64,000 bases of DNA from Rhodovibrionaceae bacterium (GCA_028279885.1 JANQMX010000106.1:1-64000), one strand, 5' to 3'. Positions 1-9,262 are shown, counted from the stretch's first letter. Numbers and translations: made by a program. The notes: generated by a model not told the origin, from the letters alone.

Positions 1-7
1 ACTAATA

Positions 8-42
8 CCAAGCTGTAATGAGTGAAACTCATTGCAGCTTGG
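8..42. repeat. 15-bp stem-loop at the window edge
   Basis: Positions 8-22 and 28-42 are inverted copies that differ only by one T/C change, which still pairs as G:U in RNA. They enclose a 5-base loop. There is no following T-tract, so this may be a transcription terminator for a gene outside the window or a copy of a dispersed palindromic repeat. The sequence alone cannot decide. I see no convincing gene or promoter between this hairpin and the ATG at 245. Confidence 0.5.
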
Positions 43-244
43 CAAGCGCGACTGCGCGTCCGCAGCGAAGCGAGGAAAGCCTGCGTGGCGCCTGAACGCT
101 ATACAGGCCGGGATGAGGCCTGCTCATCGCGGCCTGGTACAAGCCGCGCGATCTGCGCCTGTACCAAGTCGGCTGCTTACAGTACGCTTGCGGGCTAATA
201 ACAGACGAGGAGTGTGAGACGTTTCCGAGCGCAACTACGAGCCT

Positions 245-682
245 ATGACCAAGGCTGAGGTCGTCGCCGCGCAGCGGGCTTGGGCCAAGTACGTTGTCGA
301 GCGTGATGTCGACCGGCTCTTGGAACTCTACGATTTCGGAGCAGCGGACGAGCCTCTCCTGTTCAAGCCGACTTTGGCCGACGTCATTCGGCTCGATCGC
401 GCCGGCACGCGATCCTACTTCGTGGGCGGCGACCCGGACTATCCCAACGACGATGGCTTTCTCAATCGAGGTTGGAAGCGCGTGGAGTTCCAAAGCGCCG
501 CCGGTCCGATCCTGAAGGCGGGCGGGCTCGGCTATAAGGATATGGGGCACTACACCTTCATCGACGGGGACGGCAACGCGACCCGCGCCGACTACACCTT
601 CGCCTATCACAAGCTGGACGGACGCGTTCTCATCTCGTTGCACCATTCCTCGCTCACCTGGCTTCCCCCTTTAGAGGACTAA
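245..682 (+). CDS. SnoaL-like / CaMKII-association-domain-like protein
   Basis: A 145-residue soluble protein resembling small NTF2-fold proteins of the SnoaL / calcium-calmodulin kinase II association-domain type. Its features are an N-terminal helix with AAQRAWAKYV, a central LLFKPTL segment, SYFVGG, and a C-terminal strand pair ending LISLHHSSLTW, which is typical of this family. Catalytic function is unknown; such domains often oligomerise or bind small ligands. ATG 245 has no good Shine-Dalgarno, and the reading frame stays open back to a stop at 215-217. The nine upstream codons (DVSERNYEP) look protein-like but offer no start codon, so the 5' end may have decayed or a rarer start may be used. 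A terminator separates it from the next gene. Confidence 0.6.
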   Translation: MTKAEVVAAQRAWAKYVVERDVDRLLELYDFGAADEPLLFKPTLADVIRLDRAGTRSYFVGGDPDYPNDDGFLNRGWKRVEFQSAAGPILKAGGLGYKDMGHYTFIDGDGNATRADYTFAYHKLDGRVLISLHHSSLTWLPPLED

Positions 683-717
683 GGCGCACGCAGGTATTGC
701 CAGCTAAGGCCTGGGAC

Positions 718-740
718 AAGCGGCCGACTTCGGGCCGCTT
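718..740. terminator. Bidirectional terminator between convergent genes
   Basis: An 8-bp perfect stem (AAGCGGCC / GGCCGCTT) with a 7-base loop lies in the 71-base gap between two convergent genes. It is followed by TTT on the plus strand and preceded by AA on the other. Position and GC-rich stem fit a shared intrinsic terminator, although the T-tract is short. Confidence 0.6.
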
Positions 741-753
741 TCCCCTCCGTCGG

Positions 754-2280
754 TCAGACCCGTGAATTGAAGCTGTGGTAGGGCCGGTCCTCCGGCGCCT
801 CCCAGGCCTGGTACCAGGCAGTGAGGTGGGGAATCAGCTCTGCCGTCAGCGCCCGCTCGGCTTCGGTCGAGGGGCTGGCCTCGAGGGCCTCGGCCAAAGC
901 AGCCCCGGCGGCGAAGTAGTCGAAACTGACCGGCCGGCCGTCCTGCACCACCACCTCGCCATCGACCATGACCGTCGCCACGTCCCCTGCTCGGGCCCGC
1001 TGCAGCACGAGGTCCAACGGCCGCGCCTCCGGGGCAACCCAGGGCCAACAGACGCGCTCCAGATCGACCAGCACCACGTCCGCCTTGTAGCCCTCAGCCA
1101 ATCGACCGAGGCTCGCCTCCTGCAGCAGCAGCTTGGCGCCGCCGGCCGTCGCGAGCGAGAAGACATCCGCTACGCTCGGCGCCGGGTCGCCAAGACGCGG
1201 CGGCCGATTGAGACGCAGCGCAAGACGCATCTCTGCGAACATGTCCTCGTCATCGTTGATCGCCGTGCCGTCCATGCCGAGCCCGATGGTCACGCCGGCT
1301 TTCAAGAGGGCGTTGAGCGGCGCCACACCGGCACGCAGGCGCAGGTTGGAACTCGGATTGTGGCTCACCGAAGCGCCGGTCTCGGCCACGATCTCGATGT
1401 CCTCTTCGCTCAACCAGACGCCGTGGGCCATGGAGAAGCGAGGGCTCAGCACGCCGAGGTCCTTGAGATGCCGGACCATAGGCTTTCCGTAGAAGCGCGG
1501 CCCGATGAGCTTCTCGTAGTAGGACTCCAGCACGTGGGTTTGCAGTCCGACATCGTGGCGCTCCGCACCCTCGGCGATGCGGACCATGAGATCGTCGGTG
1601 ATCCATTGTGGCCCCGGCGGGCCGTACCAGATGCTCAGACGCGGATGATCGCGGTAGTCGGCGATCAAGCCGTCGAGGACCGCGAGATAGTCCTCCGGCG
1701 TCATCTCGGCAGCCGTCGACCGCATTGCCTCCGTCCGCCGCCTTAGGTCTTCCGGCAAGCTCGCGAGAAAGGCCGCATCCTCGCCCTTGCCGCTGATCAG
1801 GAAGCTCTCGAAAGTGATACCAGGCGCCAGCACCACCCGCATGCCGCTCGCGGCGTAACCGTCAAGCCGCTCCCGCAAGCGTCGGTTCATGCTCTCCGCC
1901 GTGCCGCCGCCGTTGGCGACATCGAGCACTGTGGTGACCCCACTTCTCAGGAGCTGACCGGCACTGACCATGGCCCGCAGTCGCGGCGGCTGGTGACGCG
2001 TGGCGGCGTTGGCCAGGATCCAAGGCTCCAACACGTCGTCGGCAACACCCTGCAGGATCTGTGTCACGGCATTGGCATGATGGTGCGCGTTGATCAGGCC
2101 CGGCATCACGGCATAGCGCTCGGAACCAAAGACGCTGGCGCCCGGATAGCGCGCCTTGATCTCCTGCCAAGGTCCGAGCGCGGCGATACGGCCACCTTCT
2201 ATCGCAAGGGCAGCGTCCTCCAGGCACTGCTCGGCATCGGCGATGAGCCAGCGCCCGCGGACGATCTTGACCTGCGACAT
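754..2280 (-). CDS. Amidohydrolase (chlorohydrolase/deaminase-type)
   Basis: A 508-residue metal-dependent hydrolase of the amidohydrolase superfamily, in the branch with cytosine/guanine deaminases and the s-triazine hydrolases TrzA/AtzB. The first strand carries the NAHHH metal motif near residue 66 after VMPGLI. Further expected features are a QTH motif near 248, MAHGVWLS near 288, SHNPSSNLRL, and the late aspartate in GLGMDGT. The family binds one divalent metal and deaminates or dechlorinates N-heterocycles; the substrate here cannot be predicted. It is the last of three minus-strand genes, 44 bases after the nicotinate phosphoribosyltransferase-like gene, so a role in nucleobase or pyridine salvage is possible. 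Confidence 0.85.
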   Translation of the reverse strand: MSQVKIVRGRWLIADAEQCLEDAALAIEGGRIAALGPWQEIKARYPGASVFGSERYAVMPGLINAHHHANAVTQILQGVADDVLEPWILANAATRHQPPRLRAMVSAGQLLRSGVTTVLDVANGGGTAESMNRRLRERLDGYAASGMRVVLAPGITFESFLISGKGEDAAFLASLPEDLRRRTEAMRSTAAEMTPEDYLAVLDGLIADYRDHPRLSIWYGPPGPQWITDDLMVRIAEGAERHDVGLQTHVLESYYEKLIGPRFYGKPMVRHLKDLGVLSPRFSMAHGVWLSEEDIEIVAETGASVSHNPSSNLRLRAGVAPLNALLKAGVTIGLGMDGTAINDDEDMFAEMRLALRLNRPPRLGDPAPSVADVFSLATAGGAKLLLQEASLGRLAEGYKADVVLVDLERVCWPWVAPEARPLDLVLQRARAGDVATVMVDGEVVVQDGRPVSFDYFAAGAALAEALEASPSTEAERALTAELIPHLTAWYQAWEAPEDRPYHSFNSRV

Positions 2281-2324
2281 GATTTTCCTCGGTTTGGCTG
2301 GCTGGGTGCGCGGAACGGCTTGGG

Positions 2325-3530
2325 CTATTTCTTGAGCAGGAACTCGCGGCCGATCTTGACCCGCGGCTCGCCGTTGTAAGCGACGATGTCAGCGGTTGCA
2401 TAGGTCTCCGACCAGCGGCCCGGCAGATAGCTGCCGGTGCCGATCAGATCGATCGGCGCCCTCGCCTCGGCCATCAGCTTGCATTTACGCGGCCCGAAGC
2501 CGGACGATGCGACGATCTTCACCTGATCAAAGCCCTCACGGTCGAGGGCTTCGCGCACCTGCCAGACCGCGGCAGCCGTAACGCCTGGGCCGACCAGATA
2601 GCGCAACTCTTCTTCGGTGCGGTAGCCGCGGATGGCCTCCGGCACGTGGCGCTCGAGCACGGCGTAGGATGCCGAAGGGTCGAGACCTTCGACGTAACGG
2701 CTCCCCATGGTGTCGATACGCACCGCGAGCTGGCCCTTTGCAGCCCGCTCGGCAAAGCGCCGGGCGACGGTGAGGCTGTCCGTCACCTCCCGCGCAAAGT
2801 AGTCGACCAGCACGGTCATGGGCTCGTCGGGATAGAGCGCGTCGTACATCTCGGCCGCCCGCAGGGTGGAGCCGGCATAGCCCACCAAGGCGTGGGGCAT
2901 CGTGCCCTTGCCGCCCTCGGCCCCGAAGTAGTGTGCCGTCTCGTCGGTGGCGTTGCCGACGAAGCCAATGGCACCGACCTTGCGCTTGGCCCGGTCGGAA
3001 CCGACGCTGGCTGCATAAGCCATCATCTCGGCCATGTCGGCACCGGCGCAGTGCCGGGCGTCCATGGCCAGAAAGGCAACGCCGGGTAGATCGGCGCACA
3101 TGGTGTAGGCGTTGAAGGCGGCCACGCAGGCCGGACCGAGACGCATCAACAACAGCGTCTCCAGGTCGACCAGGTGCTGGAAGGAGCCGGTGATGTACAT
3201 GATGGGCTCGCCGGCACCGACCCACTTGCCCTCCTCGAAGCGGAGATCGATCTCGACCTCCGCACCGCGGCGGGCCAACACCGCATTGAGCCAGTCAAGC
3301 GCCAGGCGCGGCGCCGAGATGACTGGCCGGCGCATAAAGACGGCGTAGGTGGCCCGGCAATCGCCGAACCGCTCAACCGCCGCGCGGGTTCGGCGGAAGT
3401 ATTGATCGGTCCAGGCGCCAATCTCCGCTTCCTCCAGCGGCCAGCGGTCAATTCCGGGACGACCGGAAGCCTCCCGGCGAGCCTCCGGAAGCTCGCCGGT
3501 TGGAATCTTGGCTGCGCGATCGTCCGGCAT
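2325..3530 (-). CDS. Nicotinate phosphoribosyltransferase-like protein
   Basis: A 401-residue protein of the nicotinate/quinolinate phosphoribosyltransferase fold. It would join a pyridine base to PRPP for NAD salvage. Visible features are the N-terminal YFRRTRAAVERF region, GEPIMYITGSF, MDARHCAG, GFVGNATDE, and the RIDTMGSRYVEGLD and VASSGFGPRK segments expected around the phosphate-binding barrel end. It is of a usual length for the short bacterial form. ATG 3530 is preceded by a strong AGGGGGAGA ribosome site. It lies 53 bases after the DAHP synthase gene on the same strand and 44 bases before the amidohydrolase, so a shared transcript is likely. True nicotinate specificity is inferred. 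Confidence 0.82.
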   Translation of the reverse strand: MPDDRAAKIPTGELPEARREASGRPGIDRWPLEEAEIGAWTDQYFRRTRAAVERFGDCRATYAVFMRRPVISAPRLALDWLNAVLARRGAEVEIDLRFEEGKWVGAGEPIMYITGSFQHLVDLETLLLMRLGPACVAAFNAYTMCADLPGVAFLAMDARHCAGADMAEMMAYAASVGSDRAKRKVGAIGFVGNATDETAHYFGAEGGKGTMPHALVGYAGSTLRAAEMYDALYPDEPMTVLVDYFAREVTDSLTVARRFAERAAKGQLAVRIDTMGSRYVEGLDPSASYAVLERHVPEAIRGYRTEEELRYLVGPGVTAAAVWQVREALDREGFDQVKIVASSGFGPRKCKLMAEARAPIDLIGTGSYLPGRWSETYATADIVAYNGEPRVKIGREFLLKK

Positions 3531-3583
3531 TCTGGTCTCCCCCTTTGAGGGATCCTCTGGCGCGACGGCGGCGCGGGTTTCCT

Positions 3584-4963
3584 CTACTCGGCCGCCTGAC
3601 GCTGCTGCTGCCCCTGCCGCTCCGCCTTAAGCTCCTCGGCCAGCAGGAAGGCGAGTTCCAAGGACTGGCTGGCATTGAGGCGCGGATCGCAATGGGTGTG
3701 GTAGCGGTCGCCCAGGTTGTCGTCGCTGATCGCCTGGGCCCCGCCGGTGCATTCGGTGACGTCCTGGCCCGTCATCTCGAAGTGCACGCCGCCGGCGTGG
3801 GTTCCCTCCGCCCGGTGCACAGCGAAGAACTCGCGGACCTCAGTGAGGATACGGTCGAAGGGCCGCGTCTTGTATCCGCTGGCCGACTTGATGGTGTTGC
3901 CGTGCATGGGGTCGCAGGACCAGACCACCTTCTTGCCCTCGCGCTCGACGGCACGGATGAGCTTCGGCAGGCCGGCATCGAGCTTGCCCGCGCCCATGCG
4001 CACGATGAGCACCAGGCGACCGGCCTCGTTTGCCGGATTGAGCGCATCGATCAGCCGAAGCATGTCGTCGGGGTCGAGGCTCGGACCGCACTTCATGCCG
4101 ATGGGGTTGTTGACGCCCTTGGCGTACTCCACATGGGCACCGTCGAGCTGCCGGGTGCGATCACCGATCCAGATCATATGCGCCGAACAGGCATAAGGTT
4201 GGCCCGTCAGGCTGTCGATGCGGGTCAGCGGCTCCTCGTAGTTGAGCAGCAGCGCCTCGTGGCTGGTGTAGAAGTCGGTCTCCCGCATCTGCGGCACGCT
4301 TTCCGGCGTGATGCCGCAGGCCTCCATGAAGTCCAGCGCCTCGCTGATGCGAGTGGCCATCTCCTCATAGCGCTCACCCTGCGACGAGCCGGAGACGAAC
4401 TTCAGATTCCATTCGTTGACCTTGTGAAGGTCGGCGAAGCCTCCTTGAGCGAAGGCGCGCAGGAGGTTGAGCGTCGCCGCAGCCTGGTTGTAGGCGCGCA
4501 ACAGACGCTCCGGATTGGGCGCGCGACCGCCGGCCTCGAAGCCGATATCGTTGATGATGTCGCCACGGTAGCTCGGCAGTTCCTGATCGCCCTGCGTCTC
4601 CGTCGGGGCAGAGCGCGGCTTGGCGAACTGACCGGCCATGCGGCCGACCTTCACCACTGGACAGGCGGCACCGAAGGTCAGAACCACCGCCATCTGCAGC
4701 AGCAGACGGAAGGTGTCGCGAATGTTGTTCGGGTGGAACTCCGCAAAGCTCTCGGCGCAGTCGCCGCCCTGGAGCAGAAAAGCCTGGCCATCCGCCACCG
4801 CCGCCAGCTGCTGGCGAAGCTTGCGCGCCTCGCCGGCGAAGACGAGCGGGGGATAGCCGCGCAGCGTCTCTTCTGCGGCGCTCAGCGCCGCCGCGTCGGG
4901 GTAATCCGGAACCTGCTGGATCGGCTTGCCGCGCCAGGAGTCCGGTGACCAGGTCGTAGGCAT
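3584..4963 (-). CDS. aroG: Class II 3-deoxy-7-phosphoheptulonate synthase (DAHP synthase)
   Basis: The enzyme condenses phosphoenolpyruvate and erythrose 4-phosphate in the first step of the shikimate pathway. This is the class II (plant/mycobacterial) type. Motifs seen are [14 protein letters not shown] at the N-terminus, [36 protein letters not shown]-like text, GMKCGPSL, and [10 protein letters not shown] near the C-terminus. The start chosen is ATG 4963 (459 aa, normal for the class) behind a GAGAGAAG ribosome site. The open frame runs upstream to 5107, but that extension looks non-homologous and overlaps the LysR gene. aroK and aroB lie about 9 kb away. Confidence 0.93.
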   Translation of the reverse strand: MPTTWSPDSWRGKPIQQVPDYPDAAALSAAEETLRGYPPLVFAGEARKLRQQLAAVADGQAFLLQGGDCAESFAEFHPNNIRDTFRLLLQMAVVLTFGAACPVVKVGRMAGQFAKPRSAPTETQGDQELPSYRGDIINDIGFEAGGRAPNPERLLRAYNQAAATLNLLRAFAQGGFADLHKVNEWNLKFVSGSSQGERYEEMATRISEALDFMEACGITPESVPQMRETDFYTSHEALLLNYEEPLTRIDSLTGQPYACSAHMIWIGDRTRQLDGAHVEYAKGVNNPIGMKCGPSLDPDDMLRLIDALNPANEAGRLVLIVRMGAGKLDAGLPKLIRAVEREGKKVVWSCDPMHGNTIKSASGYKTRPFDRILTEVREFFAVHRAEGTHAGGVHFEMTGQDVTECTGGAQAISDDNLGDRYHTHCDPRLNASQSLELAFLLAEELKAERQGQQQRQAAE

Positions 4964-5082
4964 TCTTCTTCTCTCATTCATATGGCGCAGCCGGCAATCG
5001 CCCAGATGCCGGCGCGCGGGCCGCCTTTGTAACGGCCCAGGAGCCGCGACTCCAGGGAAAATGGGCCTCCCGCCACCCGCTC

Positions 5083-6000
5083 TCAAGTCGGAAGCCCAGC
5101 ATCCCAAGGCGCCTCGGGCGCAAAGCGGGCCGCAAGGAAATCGATATAGCTTCTTACCTTAAGCGGAAGATAACGACCGGGCGCATAGAGGGCCGAAACC
5201 TGAAGGGTCGGCACCTCATAGCCCGGCAAGACCCGCTCAAGCCTCCCGGCCTTTAGATCCGGCGCAACGATGAAGCTGGGCTGGAGAACGATGCCCATGC
5301 CGGCGACCGCCGCGACGGCCAAGGCGTCGCCATTGTTGGCGATCAGTGGCCCGCGCGGCCGGATGGCAATGCGCTTTCCGTCCGCCCCCACCAATGGCCA
5401 GGTCTCGCCCTGGAAGGTATAGCTGTAGCAGAGGCAATCGTGCTCCAAGAGGTCATCCGGCGTCTTGGGCCGCCCGTGGCGGGCCAGGTAATCCGGGGCG
5501 GCGCACACCACCATGCGGCAGGAGGCCAGCCGCCTGCCGACCAAGCTGCTGTCCTCCAGGACGCCGATGCGGATCGCGAGGTCATAACCCTCCTCAACCA
5601 GATCGACGCGGCGGTCGTTCAGGCTCAGTTCCACCTCCACATCAGGGTGCGCCGCCCTATAGTCGGCCAAAAGCGGCGCCAGATGGCGCACGCCGAAGGA
5701 CATGGGCGCGTTGACCCGCAACCGCCCCCGCGCTTGGGCTGTTTCTTGTCCGGCCTCCCGCTCCGCCTCTTCCAAGAGGCTCAGCGCTTCCCGGCTACGC
5801 TGCAGGTAGGCACGGCCCGTGTCAGTCAAGGAGACCCGCCGCGTTGTGCGCTGCAGCAGCCTGACGCCGAGATCCTCTTCAAGCTGCTTGATTTGCTTGC
5901 TGACAGAGCCCTTCGACTGCCGGCTCCGCTCCGCCGCGACAGAGAAAGAGCCGCTGTCCGCCACCAGCAAGAAGGTTTCAATGCGCTTCAGGCGGTCCAC
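5083..6000 (-). CDS. LysR-family transcriptional regulator
   Basis: A 305-residue LysR regulator with an N-terminal winged helix-turn-helix (residues about 1-62, [38 protein letters not shown]) and a periplasmic-binding-like effector domain after about residue 90. GTG 6000 follows an AGGGAGA ribosome site. It is divergent from the doxX gene at 6136, with a 135-base shared control region holding the perfect palindrome TTCTAGAA. By the usual LysR logic it probably controls doxX and perhaps itself. It belongs to the branch seen near quinone or electrophile response genes, but the effector is unknown. Confidence 0.9.
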   Translation of the reverse strand: MDRLKRIETFLLVADSGSFSVAAERSRQSKGSVSKQIKQLEEDLGVRLLQRTTRRVSLTDTGRAYLQRSREALSLLEEAEREAGQETAQARGRLRVNAPMSFGVRHLAPLLADYRAAHPDVEVELSLNDRRVDLVEEGYDLAIRIGVLEDSSLVGRRLASCRMVVCAAPDYLARHGRPKTPDDLLEHDCLCYSYTFQGETWPLVGADGKRIAIRPRGPLIANNGDALAVAAVAGMGIVLQPSFIVAPDLKAGRLERVLPGYEVPTLQVSALYAPGRYLPLKVRSYIDFLAARFAPEAPWDAGLPT

Positions 6001-6135
6001 TCAACAGTCTCCCTACAGGAAACAATAAGTTCTAGAATAACGCATTTTTTCTCTGGAGCAAAGTATCTAACTCTTCTTCAGACGCAAGAAACGATGCGCA
6101 ACCGCGCAAGCACAGACGACAGAAGGAGAGCTTCC
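6001..6135. promoter_or_regulatory. Divergent LysR / doxX control region
   Basis: This 135-base region lies between two divergent genes and is clearly more AT-rich than the flanking coding DNA. It contains the perfect 8-bp palindrome TTCTAGAA at 6030-6037, next to AATAA on one side and TAAC on the other, and an AGAAGGAGAG ribosome site for doxX at 6121-6130. A LysR operator is the simplest reading; no exact promoter was assigned. Confidence 0.45.
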
Positions 6136-6570
6136 ATGATCGACACCCGCACCGCCCCCTACGGCGCCTTCGCGCTCCGCGCCGCCCTCGGCATCATGTT
6201 CATCGCCCACGGCCTTCTGAAGGTCGTTGTCTTCACTCCGGCCGGCACCGCCGCTTATTTTGCCTCGCTCGGCCTGCCGGAGATCTTCGCTTATCTCACC
6301 ATCGTCGCCGAGATCGGCGGCGGCATCGCCATCCTGGCCGGCGTCTTCGGCCGCTGGGTCTCGCTGTCGCTCGTCCCGCTCTTGCTGGGCACGATCGTCT
6401 TCGCCCACGGAGACAAAGGCTGGCTGTTCAGCAACGAAGGTGGCGGTTGGGAGTATCCGGCCTTCCTGGCAGCGGCTGCCCTGGCCCACGGCCTGATCGG
6501 TGACGGCGCCTTCGCCCTGCAGGACCGCCTGGTCAGAACCTTCAAGATCAAGCCCTTGGCGACGGCCTAA
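6136..6570 (+). CDS. DoxX family membrane protein
   Basis: A 144-residue integral membrane protein of the DoxX/YphA family with four predicted helices: ALRAALGIMFIAHGLLK, the AYLTIVAEIGGGIAIL region, SLSLVPLLLGTIVFA, and FLAAAALAHGLIGDGAFAL. DoxX proteins are linked to quinone or thiosulfate redox chemistry and to oxidant resistance, but the exact reaction is generally undefined. The start at ATG 6136 is fixed by the AGAAGGAGAG ribosome site five bases upstream; the frame is open much further upstream but that part is antisense to the LysR gene. It sits divergent from that LysR gene and ends at a strong terminator. Confidence 0.88.
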   Translation: MIDTRTAPYGAFALRAALGIMFIAHGLLKVVVFTPAGTAAYFASLGLPEIFAYLTIVAEIGGGIAILAGVFGRWVSLSLVPLLLGTIVFAHGDKGWLFSNEGGGWEYPAFLAAAALAHGLIGDGAFALQDRLVRTFKIKPLATA

Positions 6571-6597
6571 ACCACCAGACTCAAAGCCGGGTTTACG

Positions 6598-6628
6598 AGG
6601 CCCGCGTCTTCTCGCCAGACGCGGGCCT
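6598..6628 (+). terminator. Terminator after doxX
   Basis: A perfect 12-bp stem (AGGCCCGCGTCT and its complement) with a 7-base loop lies 28 bases after the doxX stop. No long T-run follows (only CGCCGTTG), so it is terminator-like rather than a textbook intrinsic terminator. Confidence 0.6.
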
Positions 6629-6696
6629 CGCCGTTGTCACAAAAGCGTGAGCGGCGCCACCTTGGAAGCACCGCGAGTCGGCTTCACATGCTTGCT

Positions 6697-7392
6697 ATGA
6701 AGCAAAGTGACATGAGTTCCCGCATAACCGATTGCCTTGAGACACTCTCGCGCCGCCGCTTGATCGGCGGTGCCGCGCTTTTGCCGTTCGCAGGCAGCCT
6801 GACAGTGCCGTTGGATGCGCTGGCCGCGCTCGCCGCCACGGCAGGGCAACCGCTCGGTCCCTTCTATCCGACCGCCTTTCCGAGAGAGCAGGATAACGAC
6901 CTGACCCTTGCACCCGGCGGAACCGGACGTGCCATGGGCACGGTCATCCATCTGTCCGGGCGCGTGCTCGACCTGCAGGGTCAGCCCCTAAGCGGAGCCG
7001 TGGTACAAATCTGGCAGACCGACAAGGGCGGCCGCTACCGCCATCCCAACGCCCGCGGGGCGGAGCTGCTCGACCCCAACTTCCAAGGCTTCGGCTGGAC
7101 CCTCACGGACGGAAACGGCGAATACCGCTTCGTCACCGTCAAGCCGGCCCCCTACCCCGGACGCACACCGCACATCCATTTCGTCGCCGGTTTTCCCGGC
7201 GGAACCCCGTTGGTGACGCAGATGTACTTCCCGGACGAGCCGCTCAACCGCCGCGACGGGCTGCTCAACTCGGTGCGTGACCCAGCGCTTCGGGCAGCCC
7301 TGATCGCCGAGGTCGAGGACGGCAGCGATATCGAGGCCGGCGCCCTCCGGGCCCGCTTCGACATCGTGCTGCCCGGCCGCGCCCCCGCATGA
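6697..7392 (+). CDS. Tat-exported intradiol ring-cleavage dioxygenase
   Basis: A protocatechuate/catechol 3,4-dioxygenase-family enzyme that opens catechol rings between the hydroxyls with non-haem Fe(III). With the start at ATG 6697, the iron ligands are readable as Tyr114 (GGRYRHP), Tyr153 (APYPGRTP), His159 and His161 (PHIHF), the classic two-Tyr two-His set. The N-terminus has a twin-arginine-like motif, SRRRLIGG (residues 18-25), then a hydrophobic stretch and an Ala-rich cleavage area, so export of the folded metalloprotein is likely. Starts at 6688 and 6712 are also possible; 6712 has GAAG nine bases upstream. Its stop overlaps the ATG of the cytochrome b561 gene. Confidence 0.85.
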   Translation: MKQSDMSSRITDCLETLSRRRLIGGAALLPFAGSLTVPLDALAALAATAGQPLGPFYPTAFPREQDNDLTLAPGGTGRAMGTVIHLSGRVLDLQGQPLSGAVVQIWQTDKGGRYRHPNARGAELLDPNFQGFGWTLTDGNGEYRFVTVKPAPYPGRTPHIHFVAGFPGGTPLVTQMYFPDEPLNRRDGLLNSVRDPALRAALIAEVEDGSDIEAGALRARFDIVLPGRAPA

Positions 7393-7988
7393 GTAACGGT
7401 GTGAGCAGCGGCATGGGCTTGCGCAACAGTCGGGAAAGCTGGGGCTGGCTCGCCATGGCCCTGCACTGGGCTATGGCAGCGTTAATCCTGGCCGCCTGGC
7501 CGATCGGCTTCGCCATGACGCGCTGGTTCGAGGGCGATCTGGCGCAGAAGTTCGAGCTGTATCAGCTGCACAAGTCGCTCGGCTTCACCATTCTCACGCT
7601 CGCGCTGCTGCGCCTGCTTTGGCGCCTGGTGAATACAGCGCCGGAGTTGCCCGAGACCCTCTCCGGCTGGGAGAAACGCCTGGCGCATGCCACCCACTGG
7701 GGCCTCTACGCGCTCTTCATCCTGCTGCCGCTGACCGGCTGGCTGATGGTCTCGAGCTCGCCCATTCAGGTGCCGACCGTGGTCTTCGGGCTGGTGCCCG
7801 TGCCCCATCTCACTGGCCCCGACGAAGCGTTGTTCGAGGTGACGCAGACGACGCACCAATGGCTTGCCTGGTGCTTTGGCGTGCTCCTGGTGCTGCATAT
7901 CGCGGCGGCGCTGAAGCACCACCTCGTCCTCAAAGACCAGGTCTTGCGGCGGATGCTGCCGCTGCGGCCGAGCTACAAGCGCCAGTAA
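7389..7988 (+). CDS. Cytochrome b561
   Basis: A 199-residue four-helix membrane cytochrome of the bacterial b561 (CybB) family, which moves electrons between the quinone pool and periplasmic acceptors. The helices hold the haem-ligand candidates: MALHWAM near residue 20, YQLHKSLG near 60, HATHWGLYALF near 100, and TTHQW / VLHIAAALKHH near the end. The ATG at 7389 overlaps the dioxygenase stop as ATGA, which implies translational coupling. The pairing suggests that the periplasmic aromatic oxidation product or a quinone is linked to this electron carrier. The last 16 bases overlap the 3' end of the convergent dehydrogenase gene. Confidence 0.88.
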   Translation: MSNGVSSGMGLRNSRESWGWLAMALHWAMAALILAAWPIGFAMTRWFEGDLAQKFELYQLHKSLGFTILTLALLRLLWRLVNTAPELPETLSGWEKRLAHATHWGLYALFILLPLTGWLMVSSSPIQVPTVVFGLVPVPHLTGPDEALFEVTQTTHQWLAWCFGVLLVLHIAAALKHHLVLKDQVLRRMLPLRPSYKRQ

Positions 7989-9262
7989 CTGTAGCCGCCG
8001 GCGCGGAAGGGTTCCGGCGAGAGTCCCCCCATCACGTCGACGCAGAGCCCGCCGGGCTTGAGTTTGGCGCAGATCTCCTCGGCCGGCCGCTCCATAAGGA
8101 CCGCATGCGGCGCACCGACAATCAAGGCGTCGGACTGCGGCAAGGCCTCCCAAGGGCAGGAGGTCGCACCGAACATGCTGCGCACCTCGTCACCGTCGGC
8201 GATGGGATCGTGCAACGTCACGGCCAGGCCGAAGTCGCGCAGCTCCTGCACCACGTCGAGCACCTTGGAATTGCGCACGTCCGGGACGTTGGGCTTGAAG
8301 GTCACGCCCAAAACGTTGACCGCCGCCTGCTGCAGGCCGTTGCCGTTGCGCATGATGCGCTTGATCGTCTCTTGGGCCACGAACTTGCCCATGGTGTCGT
8401 TGATGCGCCGCCCGGCGAGGATGACCTCGGGGTGGTAGCCCAACTCCTCGGCCTTGTGGGTCAGATAGTAGGGGTCGACCCCGATGCAGTGGCCGCCGAC
8501 CAAGCCCGGATGGAAGCGCAGGAAGTTCCACTTGGTTCCTGCCGCCGCCAGCACCTCCTTGGTGTCGATGTCCATGCGGTTGAAGATCAGCGAGAGCTCG
8601 TTCATCAACGCGATGTTCAGGTCGCGTTGGGTGTTCTCGATCACCTTGGCCGCCTCGGCCACCTTGATCGAGGACGCGCGGTGAACGCCGGCGTCGATGA
8701 TCGCCTCATAGAGCGCCGCGACCTTGGCGCAGGTCTCATCGCTGTCGCCGGAGACGACTTTGACGATCTTGCTCAAGGTGTGCTCTCGGTCGCCCGGATT
8801 GATCCGCTCGGGCGAGTAACCGAGGAAGAAGTCCTCCCGCCAGCGATAGCCCGACTCCTGCTCCAGGATAGGCGCACAGATCTCTTCTGTCGCACCGGGA
8901 TAGACGGTGGATTCGTAGATCACGACGGCACCGCGCTTCAGGTTTTGACCAACGGTACGGCTGGCAGCCCTGAGCGCCCCCATGTCCGGCCGGTTGGCGC
9001 CGTCGATCGGCGTCGGCACGGCAACCACGACATAGTCGGCTTGGGCGATGGCGGCCGGGTCATCGGTAAAGACCATCTTCGTGGCGGCCGCGAAGTCCTC
9101 TGGCGGCGCCTCGTTGGTCGGATCGCGGCCCTCGCGGTAGGCCGCGATCTTGTCGGCGCTGACATCGAAACCGACGGTCGGAAGCCGAGCGCCGAAAGCG
9201 AGCGCGACGGGCAGCCCCACGTATCCCAGCCCGACGACGGCGACTTGCGTATCCATGGCCAT
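7973..9262 (-). CDS. UDP-N-acetyl-hexosamine / UDP-sugar 6-dehydrogenase (TviB/WbpA-type)
   Basis: A 429-residue NAD-dependent nucleotide-sugar dehydrogenase that oxidises C6 of a UDP-sugar to the uronic acid in two steps. It has the Rossmann motif GLGYVGLPVA (residues 11-20), VPTPID, ESTVYPG, the catalytic Cys259 in GGHCIGVDPYYL, and a C-terminal FKPNVPDVRNSK segment. Sequence style is closer to UDP-N-acetyl-glucosamine/galactosamine dehydrogenases of surface polysaccharide pathways than to UDP-glucose dehydrogenase. ATG 9262 follows AAGGA. It stands alone here, with no epimerase or polymerase beside it, but could feed the glycan cluster at 40-47 kb. Confidence 0.9.
   Translation of the reverse strand: MAMDTQVAVVGLGYVGLPVALAFGARLPTVGFDVSADKIAAYREGRDPTNEAPPEDFAAATKMVFTDDPAAIAQADYVVVAVPTPIDGANRPDMGALRAASRTVGQNLKRGAVVIYESTVYPGATEEICAPILEQESGYRWREDFFLGYSPERINPGDREHTLSKIVKVVSGDSDETCAKVAALYEAIIDAGVHRASSIKVAEAAKVIENTQRDLNIALMNELSLIFNRMDIDTKEVLAAAGTKWNFLRFHPGLVGGHCIGVDPYYLTHKAEELGYHPEVILAGRRINDTMGKFVAQETIKRIMRNGNGLQQAAVNVLGVTFKPNVPDVRNSKVLDVVQELRDFGLAVTLHDPIADGDEVRSMFGATSCPWEALPQSDALIVGAPHAVLMERPAEEICAKLKPGGLCVDVMGGLSPEPFRAGGYSYWRL

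Noticed and set aside
3500-4948. 482-codon plus-strand frame over the DAHP synthase gene
   Set aside because: Antisense shadow of a class II DAHP synthase with all motifs.
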